Position numbers and translations under genes: made by a program
Assembly (NCBI RefSeq): GCF_900187365.1
Contig: NZ_FYDG01000002.1
Location: 372,001-436,000 of the forward strand
Origin: Rhodoblastus acidophilus
GTDB taxonomy: Bacteria; Pseudomonadota; Alphaproteobacteria; Rhizobiales; Beijerinckiaceae
DNA: 64,000 nucleotides
Reading direction: 5' to 3'
Notes under the pieces: model-generated
What the model was told of the DNA's origin: nothing
Database searches by the model: none
The model's input: only the letters and a program-made list of their open reading frames with translations
Shown here: piece after piece, positions 43,926 to 52,441 of the stretch
How the letters are laid out: each line of letters starts with the position of its first letter
Position numbering within the stretch: position 1 is the first letter of the stretch

Positions 43926-45056
43926 TCACTTCACGCCGAGCAAGGCCAGCATGATGGCGCCGGAGATCGCCGTGCCGAACACGCCGGCGAGGTTCGGCCC
44001 CATGGCGTGATAGATCAGGTAGTTTTCCTTGTCATATTCCAGCGCGACATTATGGCTGACCCGCGCCGCGATCGGCACCGAGGCGATGCCCGCCGATCCC
44101 AGCAGCGGGTTGATCTTCTCTTTCAGGAACAGGTTCATGATCTTGGCGCCGACCACGCCCGAGCCCGTGCCGAACACGAAGGCGACCAGGCCAAGGCCGA
44201 CGATCTCGATCGTATCGACGGTGAGGAAGCGGTCGGCCTGCATGGTCGAGCCGATCGCCACCGTCAGAACAATGATGATCACGTTCATCAGCTCGTTGGC
44301 GGCGGTCTTGGCGAGCCGGTTGACCACCAGAACCTCGCGGAACAGGTTGCCGAGCATCAGCATGGTGATCAGCGGCGCCACCGGCGGGAAGAACAGGTTG
44401 ACGATAATGCCGATCACGATGGGAAAGGCGATCTTCTCCAGCCGCGTCACCTGCCGCGACTGCTTCATACGGATGCGCCGCTCGTCTTCCGTGGTCAGAA
44501 GCTTCATCACCGGCGGCTGGATCAGCGGCATCAGCGCCATATAGGAATAAGCGGCGACCGAAATCTGCGGCAGCAGATGCGGCGCGAGCTTGATCGTCAT
44601 GAAGATCGCCATGGGCCCGTCGGCGCCGCCGATAATGCCGATGGCTCCGGCCTCGTTCAGGGTGAAGCCCAGCAGCTTGGCGCCGATCAGGGCGACGAAA
44701 ATGCCGAGATGGGCGGCGGCGCCGAGGATCACCAGCTTGGGATTGGCGATCATCGGCGAGAAATCGGTCATGGCGCCGACGCCGAAGAAGATCAGCGGCG
44801 GCACCACCAGCAATTGCACGCCCTGATAGGCGTAATGGAACAGGCCGCCGGGTTGGATCAGATCGGACCCCGGCACGTTGGCGATGATGCAGGAAAATCC
44901 GATGCCCACCAGCAGCAGCGGCTCGTAACCCTTGGCCACAGCCAGATAGATCATGACGCCGCCGACGGCGATCATCACCGCATTGCCCCACCAGAAATGG
45001 GCGAGGCCGGTCTGATCCATCAGGGCGCCGAAAAAGGCCAAAAACTGTTCAATCAC
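43926..45056 (-). CDS. mmdB: Sodium-pump decarboxylase beta subunit (MmdB/OadB-type)
   Basis: A 376-residue membrane protein of the Na+-transporting carboxylic-acid decarboxylase beta family. It has about nine to eleven helices, the conserved GAIGIIGGADGPMAIFMT, containing the Asp for Na+/H+ coupling, and NVPGSDL, FFGVGAMTDFSPMIANP and FGTGSGVVGAKIMNLF. It decarboxylates carboxybiotin and exports Na+. It starts with GTG 45056 behind GGGGGCG. Which acyl-CoA (or oxaloacetate) feeds it depends on the alpha subunit; methylmalonyl-CoA is most likely. Confidence 0.88.
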   Translation of the reverse strand: MIEQFLAFFGALMDQTGLAHFWWGNAVMIAVGGVMIYLAVAKGYEPLLLVGIGFSCIIANVPGSDLIQPGGLFHYAYQGVQLLVVPPLIFFGVGAMTDFSPMIANPKLVILGAAAHLGIFVALIGAKLLGFTLNEAGAIGIIGGADGPMAIFMTIKLAPHLLPQISVAAYSYMALMPLIQPPVMKLLTTEDERRIRMKQSRQVTRLEKIAFPIVIGIIVNLFFPPVAPLITMLMLGNLFREVLVVNRLAKTAANELMNVIIIVLTVAIGSTMQADRFLTVDTIEIVGLGLVAFVFGTGSGVVGAKIMNLFLKEKINPLLGSAGIASVPIAARVSHNVALEYDKENYLIYHAMGPNLAGVFGTAISGAIMLALLGVK

Positions 45057-45082
45057 GCGACGCCCCCGTCAATGCTGGCTGT

Positions 45083-45247
45083 TCAATGCTGGCTCTTGCG
45101 CAACGCGTCTTCGTCCACCTTGCCGATGCGGTTGAGCAGCGGGAACAGCGCCAGCACCACCCCGATTCCCGTAATCATCACCAGGGAGGCGAAGAAGTCG
45201 ATCAGGCTGAGCATTACCGCGCCGTAGAGCGAATCGGGCATGGTCAT
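45083..45247 (-). CDS. Small single-helix protein of the decarboxylase operon, unassigned
   Basis: A 54-residue protein with one hydrophobic segment (LSLIDFFASLVMITGIGVVL, about residues 13-32), then LALFPLLNRIGKVDEDALRKSQH. It lies 13 bases after the biotin-carrier gene and 26 before mmdB. Veillonella methylmalonyl-CoA decarboxylase has a 55-residue epsilon subunit MmdE, so a small structural subunit is plausible, but I do not see convincing similarity to recalled MmdE, and gene order differs. It starts with two close ATGs (45247, 45241). Its stop lies in a 12-base direct repeat. Confidence 0.75.
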   Translation of the reverse strand: MTMPDSLYGAVMLSLIDFFASLVMITGIGVVLALFPLLNRIGKVDEDALRKSQH

Positions 45248-45260
45248 GGCGCGGACTCCC

Positions 45261-45644
45261 TTAAACGAGTGTGAGAAGGACGGCGCCGGTGTCGACGGAC
45301 TCGCCGGGCTTGACGGCGATGGCCGCGACCTTGCCGCCGCCCTTGGCGTGGACCTCGGTCTTCATCTTCATCGCTTCGATGGTGGCGATCTTGTCGCCGG
45401 CCTGCACCACTTGTCCTATTGTCACGTCAATCGACTGGACGGTTCCAGCCAGCGGCGCGACCTCGTCGCCGGCGGCCGCCGCCACAGCGGGCGCGGCCGG
45501 CGCGGAGGCCACAGCGGCCGAGGCCGCCGCGAGCGAGGCGGGCCAGGCTGTCGGCGCGGCCCCAACTCCGGCTTCGCCGGCGATCTCCTCGACCTCGACG
45601 TCATAGGCGTGGCCGTCGACCGTGATCCTGAACTTGCGATGCAT
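45261..45644 (-). CDS. mmdC: Biotin carboxyl carrier subunit of the decarboxylase (MmdC-type)
   Basis: A 127-residue protein: N-terminal domain (about 1-25), an Ala/Pro-rich flexible linker (25-60), and a C-terminal biotinyl domain with EAMKMKT (90-96), where Lys93 carries biotin. It shuttles the carboxyl group from the carboxyltransferase to the membrane beta subunit. It lies 12 bases after the OadG-like gene. Confidence 0.92.
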   Translation of the reverse strand: MHRKFRITVDGHAYDVEVEEIAGEAGVGAAPTAWPASLAAASAAVASAPAAPAVAAAAGDEVAPLAGTVQSIDVTIGQVVQAGDKIATIEAMKMKTEVHAKGGGKVAAIAVKPGESVDTGAVLLTLV

Positions 45645-45656
45645 TGCGAACTCCGG

Positions 45657-46010
45657 TCAATGCGTGTGATGCGACGTCTGGTGCAGCCAGCGGCCTTCGG
45701 CGGCCCAGGCGTGGCCGGCGCCGGCGTCGGCGATGTGAACGACGCGATAGCCGCAGGCCGCCACGGCGGCGGCGATGGCGGCGACATGATGCGCGGGAAC
45801 GCCGGGCGCCTCAACGCGCGGGGCGGCGGGCGCCGGGGCCGGCGCGGCGGCGCGGGCGGCTTTGCCGCGCTCCGCCGCCTCGGCCTGCTGCCGGGCGATC
45901 TCCGACGTCTCCACCCAGCGCAGAAAGCGGATGAGGCGCGCGCCGGCGAACGACAGCACGAGCAGCGCGGCCACCGCTCCGAGCGACAATTTCAGGGTCT
46001 CAAGGTCCAT
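45657..46010 (-). CDS. mmdD: OadG/MmdD-like membrane subunit of the decarboxylase
   Basis: A 117-residue protein: N-terminal helix (about residues 6-28), an Ala/Pro-rich linker (50-72), and a C-terminal segment HHVAAIAAAVAACGYRVVHI...WAAEGRWLHQTSHHTH. The small domain plus His-rich end is typical of gamma/delta subunits of sodium-pump decarboxylases, which scaffold the complex and bind a metal that speeds carboxyl transfer. It sits 18 bases after mmdA. Confidence 0.82.
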   Translation of the reverse strand: MDLETLKLSLGAVAALLVLSFAGARLIRFLRWVETSEIARQQAEAAERGKAARAAAPAPAPAAPRVEAPGVPAHHVAAIAAAVAACGYRVVHIADAGAGHAWAAEGRWLHQTSHHTH

Positions 46011-46028
46011 CGCGGCCTCGCTTGCGCG

Positions 46029-47582
46029 TCAAAGGGGAATGTTGCCGTGCTTCTTCGGCGGCCGAAGCTCGCGCTTGGACAGCGCCTTGCGCAAGGCCAG
46101 GGCGATGGTCGAGCGGGTGCGCGCGGGGTCGATGACATCGGTGATATAGCCGTGCGACGCCGCCAGATAGGGCGAGGCGAATTCGGCGCGATAGGCCGCC
46201 GCCAATTCCTTGGCCTTGGCCTTGGGGTCTTCCGCCGCCTTGATGTCCTTGGCGTAGAGCACGGCGACCGCGCCATCGGCGCCCATCACGGCGATTTCGG
46301 CGGTCGGCCAGGCGAACACGAAATCGGCGCCCATTTCGCGGCTGCACATCGCCAGATAGGAGCCGCCATAGGCCTTGCGCAGGATCACCGTGACCTTGGG
46401 CGTGGTGCAGGAGGCGTAGGCGAACAGCATTTTCGCGCCATGGCGGATGATGCCGCCGCGCTCCTGCTCGACGCCGGGCAGGAAGCCGGGCACGTCCACC
46501 AGCGTGACCACGGGAATGTTGAAGCAATTGCAGAAGCGGATGAACCGCGCCGCCTTGTCGGCCGCGTCCATGTCCAGCGCCCCGGCCCGCACCGTCGGCT
46601 CGTTGGCGACGAGGCCGACCACCATGCCCTCGATCCGGCCGAAGCCGACGATGATGTTTTCCGCGAAGGAGCGGTGAACCTCGAGGAATTCGCCGGGATC
46701 GACGATGCGCTCGATGATGCGGCGCACATCCATCGGGCTTTGCGGATCGTCGGGAATCAGCGCGCGAACGCCGTCGTCCTCCGCCAGCGAAATATCCGGG
46801 CTCGGCCGATGCGGCGGCTCCTCGGAATTGTTCTGCGGCAGATAGGACAGCAGCTTGCGGACGATGCGGACCGCGTCGGAATCGTCCTGCGCCAGGAAAT
46901 GCACATTGCCCGACACGGCGGCGTGCATGTCGGCGCCGCCGACGTCGTTCAGCGCCACCGTCCGGCCCGTCACCGCCTTGATCACCTCGGGACCGGTGAT
47001 GAACATATAGGCGTTGGCCCGGGTCATGATGATGAAGTCCATCAGCGCCGGCGAATAGGAGGCGCCGCCCGCGCAGGGGCCGCAGACCACGGCGATTTGC
47101 GGCACCACCCCGGACAGCAGCACGTTCTGGTAGAACACGCAGCCATAGCCCGACAGCGCGTCCACCCCCTCCTGGATGCGCGCGCCGGCGGAATCCTTGA
47201 ACGCGACCACCGGCGAGCCGAATTTGGCCGCCTCCTCCATCAGGGTGACGATTTTCTTGGCGTGCATCTTGCCCAGCGTGCCGCCGAGCACGGTGAAATC
47301 CTGGGCGAAAGCCGAGACCATGCGCCCGTCGACATAGCCGGTGCCGACCACCACGCCGTCGGCGGGAAGCTCCCGGGTTTCCATGCCGAAGGCGCGGGCC
47401 TGGTGGCGGACATGGCCGCCCATTTCCTGAAAGGTGGCGTCGTCGAACAGGGAGTCGAGCCGGTCGCGGGCGGTCATCAGCCCCTTGGCGCGGCGCTGGG
47501 CCAGCTTGTCGGCGCCGCCGCCATTGGCGATCGCCTGCTGACGCCGTCGCATGTCCTCAAGCAACTCGGAGAACTCGGTCAT
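46029..47582 (-). CDS. mmdA: Acyl-CoA carboxyltransferase subunit (methylmalonyl-CoA decarboxylase alpha, MmdA-type)
   Basis: A 517-residue carboxyltransferase of the PCC-beta/MmdA family. Conserved elements are the N-terminal carboxyltransferase ADGVVVGTGYVDGR and FTVLGGTLGKMHAKKI, the CoA/oxyanion loop PVVAFKDSAGARIQEG, CGPCAGGASYSPALMDF, and in the C-half VDVPGFLPGVEQE and KAYGGSYLAMCSREMGADF. Because a beta-type membrane pump and a carrier follow, it is read as a decarboxylase (likely methylmalonyl-CoA) rather than propionyl-CoA carboxylase; no biotin carboxylase gene is present. ATG 47582 has AAGGTGA six bases upstream. Confidence 0.88.
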   Translation of the reverse strand: MTEFSELLEDMRRRQQAIANGGGADKLAQRRAKGLMTARDRLDSLFDDATFQEMGGHVRHQARAFGMETRELPADGVVVGTGYVDGRMVSAFAQDFTVLGGTLGKMHAKKIVTLMEEAAKFGSPVVAFKDSAGARIQEGVDALSGYGCVFYQNVLLSGVVPQIAVVCGPCAGGASYSPALMDFIIMTRANAYMFITGPEVIKAVTGRTVALNDVGGADMHAAVSGNVHFLAQDDSDAVRIVRKLLSYLPQNNSEEPPHRPSPDISLAEDDGVRALIPDDPQSPMDVRRIIERIVDPGEFLEVHRSFAENIIVGFGRIEGMVVGLVANEPTVRAGALDMDAADKAARFIRFCNCFNIPVVTLVDVPGFLPGVEQERGGIIRHGAKMLFAYASCTTPKVTVILRKAYGGSYLAMCSREMGADFVFAWPTAEIAVMGADGAVAVLYAKDIKAAEDPKAKAKELAAAYRAEFASPYLAASHGYITDVIDPARTRSTIALALRKALSKRELRPPKKHGNIPL

Positions 47583-47984
47583 TCGGTCACCTTGCATGCG
47601 CCCGCACGCCCTCGGCGCCGCGAATCGCGCGGGCATCGGGCTTTGTGTGAGTCGGCGTCAGATTAGCGGCCAATCCTGTCGCTTCCATGAAATTTCAGGA
47701 GGCCTATGTTCAAGCAATCGCGTCAGATAACGCCAAGATACCGTCTTCGCAGCGTCTTGCAATACGTATTCGCCCGCCCGCGCCCGCCGGGAGACCGGCG
47801 GCCGTCGCGCGAAATTGACTTTTCCCCCCGCCACAGTTATTGAAGCCGACCTCGCAAGAGATGACATTGAGAGCCAAGCCGCCCCGCGCCCGACGCGGGA
47901 GGTCCCCGTCCGGCAGCGCCATGCGCCCCCGGGCGCGTTTTGCTTTGCAGCGTCGTCGCGCGCGAGCCCCATAGGGAAAACACC
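47583..47984. other. Divergent intergenic region between mmdA and ffh
   Basis: The 402 bases hold no convincing gene. A possible ffh promoter TTGACT (47815-47820), 16 bases, TTATTG (47837-47842) precedes the gene by about 140 bases. An AGGAGG at 47697-47702 precedes a 45-codon frame that I reject. No terminator or repeat is seen. Confidence 0.45.
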
Positions 47985-49538
47985 ATGTTTGAAGGCCTGT
48001 CGGAAAAGCTCTCGGGCATATTCGATCAACTGACGCGGCGCGGCGCCCTCTCCGAGGACGACGTCAACGCCGCCATGCGCGAGGTCCGCCGCGCGCTGCT
48101 CGAAGCCGACGTGGCGCTCGACGTCGCCCGCACCTTCATCGACAAGGCCAAGGAACGCGCCATCGGCGCGGAAGTGCTGAAAAGCATCAAGCCCGGCCAG
48201 ATGGTCGTCAAGATCGTCAACGACGTCCTGATCGAGACGCTCGGCTCCGACGCCGATCCGATCGACCTCAACGCCGCCCCGCCCGTCGCCATCATGATGG
48301 TCGGCCTGCAGGGCGCCGGCAAAACCACGACGACGGCGAAAATCGCCAAGCGCCTCACCGAGCGTTTCAAGAAACGCGTGCTGATGGCCTCGCTCGACGT
48401 CAAGCGTCCGGCGGCGCAGGAGCAGCTCGCCGTGCTCGGCCGCCAGGTCAACGTCGACACGCTGCCGATCATCGCCGGACAGACCCCGGTGCAGATCGCC
48501 CGCCGCGCCGAGGAGGCCGCGCGCCTGCAAGGCTACGACGTCGTGATGTTCGACACGGCCGGCCGCACCCATATCGACGAGCCGCTGATGGCGGAAATGG
48601 CCGAGATCAAGGCCGCCGCCAAGCCGCATGAAATCCTGCTGGTCGCCGACGCGCTGACAGGCCAGGACGCGGTCAATCTCGCAAAAAGTTTCGACGAGCG
48701 CGTGGGCGTCACCGGCATCGTGCTCACCCGCGTGGACGGCGACGGCCGCGGCGGCGCGGCTCTGTCGATGCGCGCCGTCACGGGCAAGCCGATCAAGCTG
48801 ATCGGCCTCGGCGAAAAGATGGACGCGCTGGATGATTTCCATCCGCAGCGCATCGCCAATCGCATCCTCGGCATGGGCGACATCGTCGCGCTGGTCGAGA
48901 AGGCGGCGGAAAACATCGACGCCGAACAGGCGGCGAAAGTCGCCGAGAAGATGCGCAAGGGCAAGTTCGACCTGCAGGACATGGCCGACCAGCTCGCCAT
49001 GGCCGAAAAGATGGGCGGACTCGGCGGCATCATGGGCCTGCTGCCCGGCGTGGCCAAGCTCAAGGACGCCATGGCCAACGCCAAGATCGACGACAACATG
49101 ATCAAGCGCCAGCGCGCCATCATCCTGTCGATGACCCCGGAGGAGCGCCGCACCCCTGACATTCTCAAGGCCTCGCGAAAGAAGCGCATCGCGGCCGGCG
49201 CCGGCACGACCGTCGAACTGGTCAACCGCCTGCTCAAGCAGCACCGCCAGACCGCCGACATGATGAAGGCGATGGGCGGCGGCCCCAAGCGCGGGCCGAT
49301 GGCGCAAATGGCGCAGATGCTCGGCATGGGACAGGGCATGCCCTCGCCGGAGCAAATGGCGGAAATGCAGAAGAAGCTCGGGGTGGGCGGCGGCATGGGC
49401 GGACTGCCCAAGGAGCCGCCGGCGGAGCTGACGGCGCCGCCGCCGGCGAAACCGGGCCTGCCCGGCCTGGGCGCCAGCAAGCCGATGCTGCCTGGGCTTG
49501 GCGGCCTGAGCAGCCTCAACCCGTTCAAGAAAAAGTAG
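47985..49538 (+). CDS. ffh: Signal recognition particle protein Ffh (SRP54)
   Basis: A 517-residue GTPase that targets nascent membrane proteins with 4.5S RNA and FtsY. Domain order is the N domain (1-95), the G domain with [14 protein letters not shown] (107-120), [20 protein letters not shown] and TRVDGD, and a Met-rich M domain (about 330-470) with a Gly/Pro-rich tail ending in NPFKKK. ATG 47985 follows AGGGAAAA. First gene of the ffh-rpsP-rimM-trmD group. Confidence 0.97.
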   Translation: MFEGLSEKLSGIFDQLTRRGALSEDDVNAAMREVRRALLEADVALDVARTFIDKAKERAIGAEVLKSIKPGQMVVKIVNDVLIETLGSDADPIDLNAAPPVAIMMVGLQGAGKTTTTAKIAKRLTERFKKRVLMASLDVKRPAAQEQLAVLGRQVNVDTLPIIAGQTPVQIARRAEEAARLQGYDVVMFDTAGRTHIDEPLMAEMAEIKAAAKPHEILLVADALTGQDAVNLAKSFDERVGVTGIVLTRVDGDGRGGAALSMRAVTGKPIKLIGLGEKMDALDDFHPQRIANRILGMGDIVALVEKAAENIDAEQAAKVAEKMRKGKFDLQDMADQLAMAEKMGGLGGIMGLLPGVAKLKDAMANAKIDDNMIKRQRAIILSMTPEERRTPDILKASRKKRIAAGAGTTVELVNRLLKQHRQTADMMKAMGGGPKRGPMAQMAQMLGMGQGMPSPEQMAEMQKKLGVGGGMGGLPKEPPAELTAPPPAKPGLPGLGASKPMLPGLGGLSSLNPFKKK

Positions 49539-49651
49539 AATTTCCGCGCGTCTTTTCGCGCGGGCCGGAACTGCCGGGAGAGGGGCCGGCGGTTTGCACA
49601 AAATGGAAATCGCCAGCCCCTCGGCGAAACCAAGAGTATAAGGAACAGACT

Positions 49652-50008
49652 ATGTCGTTGAAGATTCGCTTGTCGCGCGGCGGCGCCAAGAAGCGCCCGT
49701 TCTATCGCGTGGTGGTCGCCGATTCCCGTTCGCCGCGCGACGGCCGCTTCATCGAGAAGCTCGGCACGTTCGACCCGCTGGCCCCCAAGGATTCCGCCGC
49801 CCGCCTCGTTCTCGACGTCGAGAAGGCCAAGGAATGGCTGGCCAAGGGCGCCCAGGCGACCGATCGCGTCGCCCGCCTGCTCGATGGCGCCGGCGCGCTG
49901 AAGCGCGAGCCGCGCAACAACCCGCAGAAGGCCCAGCCGAAGAAGAAGGCGCAGGAGCGCGCCGCCGCGGCCGCCGCCGCCGCTGAAAAGGCCGCCGCCG
50001 CGGAGTAA
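49652..50008 (+). CDS. rpsP: 30S ribosomal protein S16
   Basis: A 118-residue S16: [20 protein letters not shown] start, [23 protein letters not shown] core. The usual protein is about 80 residues; here a 35-residue Lys/Ala-rich tail ([22 protein letters not shown]) follows, as in many alphaproteobacteria. It is 113 bases after ffh and is followed by a hairpin-plus-T element before rimM. Confidence 0.97.
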   Translation: MSLKIRLSRGGAKKRPFYRVVVADSRSPRDGRFIEKLGTFDPLAPKDSAARLVLDVEKAKEWLAKGAQATDRVARLLDGAGALKREPRNNPQKAQPKKKAQERAAAAAAAAEKAAAAE

Positions 50009-50046
50009 TCCGACCCGCCCGCATCTGTGGGCGTTGCAACGATCAT

Positions 50047-50082
50047 CGCCCGTCCCTCCGGACGGGCGTTTCTCCTTATTTG
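50047..50082 (+). terminator. Terminator or attenuator between rpsP and rimM
   Basis: A perfect 9-bp stem CGCCCGTCC/GGACGGGCG (50047-50055 with 50060-50068), loop CTCC, is followed by TTTCTCCTTATTT. It lies 38 bases past the rpsP stop and only 28 before the rimM start, so it probably lets rpsP be made in excess over rimM and trmD. Confidence 0.75.
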
Positions 50083-50095
50083 TCTGGAGTCCCCC

Positions 50096-50596
50096 TTGAG
50101 CGACGAAATCCTGGTCGGCGTGTTCGGCGCGCCGCATGGCGTGCGCGGCGAAATCCGCGTGAAATCCTACACCCAGGACCCGCTCAGCCTCGCCGATTAC
50201 GACGGCCTGCATGACGGCGCCGGCCGCGCCTTCGAGATCGTTTCCGCCCGCCCGCTCAAGGACGACCTGCTGGTCGTGCGGGTGAAAAACGTCAACGACC
50301 GCGACGCCGCGCAAGCCCTCACCCACACCAAACTCTACGTCCCCCGCGAAAAACTCCCGCCCACCGAGGAAGACGAGTTTTACACGCGCGACCTGATCGG
50401 CCTGCGCGCCGAGACGGAAGACGGCGCCGTGCTCGGAACCATCGTGGCCGTGCCCAATTACGGCGCCGGCGACATTCTCGAAGTCGCCCCGCCCGCCGGC
50501 GAAACCCTGCTCTATCCCTTCACCCGCGCCGTGGTCCCGACCGTGGACGTCAAGGGCGGCCGCGTCATTGTCATTCCGCCCGCCGAGACGGAGTAA
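50096..50596 (+). CDS. rimM: Ribosome maturation factor RimM
   Basis: A 166-residue protein: N-terminal beta-barrel ([21 protein letters not shown], 5-25) and a PRC-barrel C-domain ([12 protein letters not shown] to [12 protein letters not shown]). RimM assists 30S head assembly and binds S19. The start is TTG 50096, with GGAG six bases before it; upstream in-frame codons overlap the hairpin. The TAA overlaps the trmD ATG (TAATG). Confidence 0.94.
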   Translation: MSDEILVGVFGAPHGVRGEIRVKSYTQDPLSLADYDGLHDGAGRAFEIVSARPLKDDLLVVRVKNVNDRDAAQALTHTKLYVPREKLPPTEEDEFYTRDLIGLRAETEDGAVLGTIVAVPNYGAGDILEVAPPAGETLLYPFTRAVVPTVDVKGGRVIVIPPAETE

Positions 50597-51288
50597 TGTG
50601 GAGCGCCAGCGTCTTCACGCTCTATCCCGACATGTTTCCGGGGCCGCTGGGCCAGTCGATGTCGGGAACGGCGCTCGGCAACGGCCTGTGGTCGCTTGAG
50701 GCGATCGACATCCGCGACCACGGCCTCGGCCGTCACCGCGCCGTGGACGACACGCCCGCCGGCGGCGGCCCCGGCATGGTTTTACGCGCAGATGTTCTCG
50801 CCAACAGTCTTGACGCCCGGCTCGCCGCCGACGACCCCCGCCCCCGGCTGCTGCTCTCCCCTCGCGGCGAAACCCTCACCCAAAAACTCGCCCGGCGATG
50901 GGCCGACGGCCCCGGAATCGTCCTGGTGTGCGGCCGGTTCGAGGGCGTGGACGAGCGCGTGATCGAAGGCCGGGGCCTGACCGAAATCTCCATTGGCGAC
51001 TACATCCTCTCGGGCGGGGAGATCGCCGCGCTCACCCTGCTCGACGCCTGCGTGCGCCTGCTGCCCGGCGTGATGGGCAAGCTCGAATCCGGCGAGGACG
51101 AGAGTTTTGAGAACGGCCTGCTGGAATATCCGCACTACACCCGCCCCCGCGAGTGGGAGGGCCGCAGCATCCCCGACGTCCTGCTGTCCGGCGATCACGC
51201 GAAAATCGCCAAATGGCGCCGTGCGCAGGCCGAAGACTTGACGCGCGCGCGCCGTCCTGACTTGTGGGCCGCGCGCGAAACGGAATAA
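50596..51288 (+). CDS. trmD: tRNA (guanine37-N1)-methyltransferase TrmD
   Basis: A 230-residue SPOUT-class methyltransferase making m1G37 in tRNA, which prevents frameshifting. It has the trefoil-knot segments [14 protein letters not shown] (111-124) and [17 protein letters not shown] (130-146), and an N-terminal [16 protein letters not shown]. The C-terminal domain ends in [22 protein letters not shown], the family pattern. It overlaps rimM by one base. rplS, commonly next in this cluster, is not found after it. Confidence 0.96.
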   Translation: MWSASVFTLYPDMFPGPLGQSMSGTALGNGLWSLEAIDIRDHGLGRHRAVDDTPAGGGPGMVLRADVLANSLDARLAADDPRPRLLLSPRGETLTQKLARRWADGPGIVLVCGRFEGVDERVIEGRGLTEISIGDYILSGGEIAALTLLDACVRLLPGVMGKLESGEDESFENGLLEYPHYTRPREWEGRSIPDVLLSGDHAKIAKWRRAQAEDLTRARRPDLWAARETE

Positions 51289-51321
51289 CCCCGGCGCGAT
51301 GGACGCCGGACAGGACTCGTG

Positions 51322-52440
51322 ATGCAAGATCGCCCTCTCGTCAGCGTCGTCATCCCCTCCTACAATCACGTCAAATATATCGGGCGCGCCATCGACAGCG
51401 CGCTCGGCCAGAGCTGGCCGCATGTCGAAGTCGTGGTGATCGACGACGGCTCCCACGACGGCTCGCATGAGTTCGTGAAACAGCGTTACGGCCAGGATCC
51501 CCGCGTAAAAGCGACCCGGCGCGATAACCGGGGCGCCCACCAGACCCTCAACGAAGCCATGGCGACGGCGCGCGGCGCCTATCTGTCCATCCTCAATTCC
51601 GACGATTTCTACGAGCCGACCCGGCTGGCGCGGCTGGTCGAGGCGGCGGAGCGGCGGGACGGCCCGTTTTTCGCAATCACCGGCCTGCGGCTGGTCGATG
51701 AGAGCGGAACCCCGTTCGATCCCTCCAGCGGCTATAACGAATATTATGACATGGTCTGCCGCCTCGCGGCCGGCAAACCCGACCTGTTCGGGTTCTGGTG
51801 CGGCAATATCGCCATGACCACCTCGAATTTCTTTTTCTCGCGTTCGGCGCTCGACGCGCTCGGCCCGTTCCGCGACCTGCGCTACGCCCATGACTGGGAC
51901 TGGGCGCTGCGAGCCTCGGCGCGGTTCAACGTGCTCCGCCTCGACGAACCGCTGCTGAACTATCGCATCCACGGCGGCAATACGATTCTGGAAAGCGACC
52001 CCTGGGCGCATCGCGTCGAAGACGCATTCGTCTGGGCCTCGGCGTTGCGCGCGGAAAAGATCGACGTGGGCGCCGCGCCCGAGGATTACCTGACCAGTCT
52101 GGCCGCCAACTGGGGTTTTCCCCTGCTGCCGACGCTTTATCTGCTCGCCGACCGGCGCGGCGAGGCCGAGCAGCTCCGGCTGATCGCCACCGGCGCGCTG
52201 CAGCAGGAGATGAAGGTTTTGAGCGGCCAGTCGGACCCGCTGTTGTGGGAACCGCTGCCGGGGGCGTTGCGCGAATTGCGGGATATGCGGGCGCGGCTGG
52301 AGCCGCGCGCCGCCCCGGATGAAACGCCGGCGGCGCAAGAACTGGCTTCCATCAAGACGTCGCTGGCCTGGAAGCTGGTCGGCTGGCTGTGGCGGCTCGA
52401 GACGCGGAAGGCCCGCAAGGCCCGACGACGCGCCAACTGA
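51322..52440 (+). CDS. Family 2-type glycosyltransferase
   Basis: A 372-residue GT-A fold enzyme. VSVVIPSYNHVKYIGRAIDS (7-26), DDGSHDGS (41-48) and ILNSDDFYEP (90-99, donor-metal NSDD) are typical of GT2, with a catalytic-type Asp in YAHDWDWALRA. C-terminal residues 290-372 are helical and basic (KARRRAN end). No membrane helix is seen, so it probably adds a sugar at the cytoplasmic face. ATG 51322 has AGGA six bases upstream. It is 33 bases after trmD and may be co-transcribed; donor and acceptor unknown. Confidence 0.83.
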   Translation: MQDRPLVSVVIPSYNHVKYIGRAIDSALGQSWPHVEVVVIDDGSHDGSHEFVKQRYGQDPRVKATRRDNRGAHQTLNEAMATARGAYLSILNSDDFYEPTRLARLVEAAERRDGPFFAITGLRLVDESGTPFDPSSGYNEYYDMVCRLAAGKPDLFGFWCGNIAMTTSNFFFSRSALDALGPFRDLRYAHDWDWALRASARFNVLRLDEPLLNYRIHGGNTILESDPWAHRVEDAFVWASALRAEKIDVGAAPEDYLTSLAANWGFPLLPTLYLLADRRGEAEQLRLIATGALQQEMKVLSGQSDPLLWEPLPGALRELRDMRARLEPRAAPDETPAAQELASIKTSLAWKLVGWLWRLETRKARKARRRAN

Positions 52441-52441
52441 C

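Noticed and set aside
47706-47843. 45-codon frame beginning MFKQSRQITPRYRL, just after AGGAGG
   Set aside because: The spacing of three bases is too short, the peptide is basic with no recognisable feature, and its end overlaps a likely ffh promoter.
49544-49563. CCGCGCG/CGCGCGG hairpin after ffh
   Set aside because: It has no T-rich tail and is followed by GC-rich sequence; not a convincing terminator.
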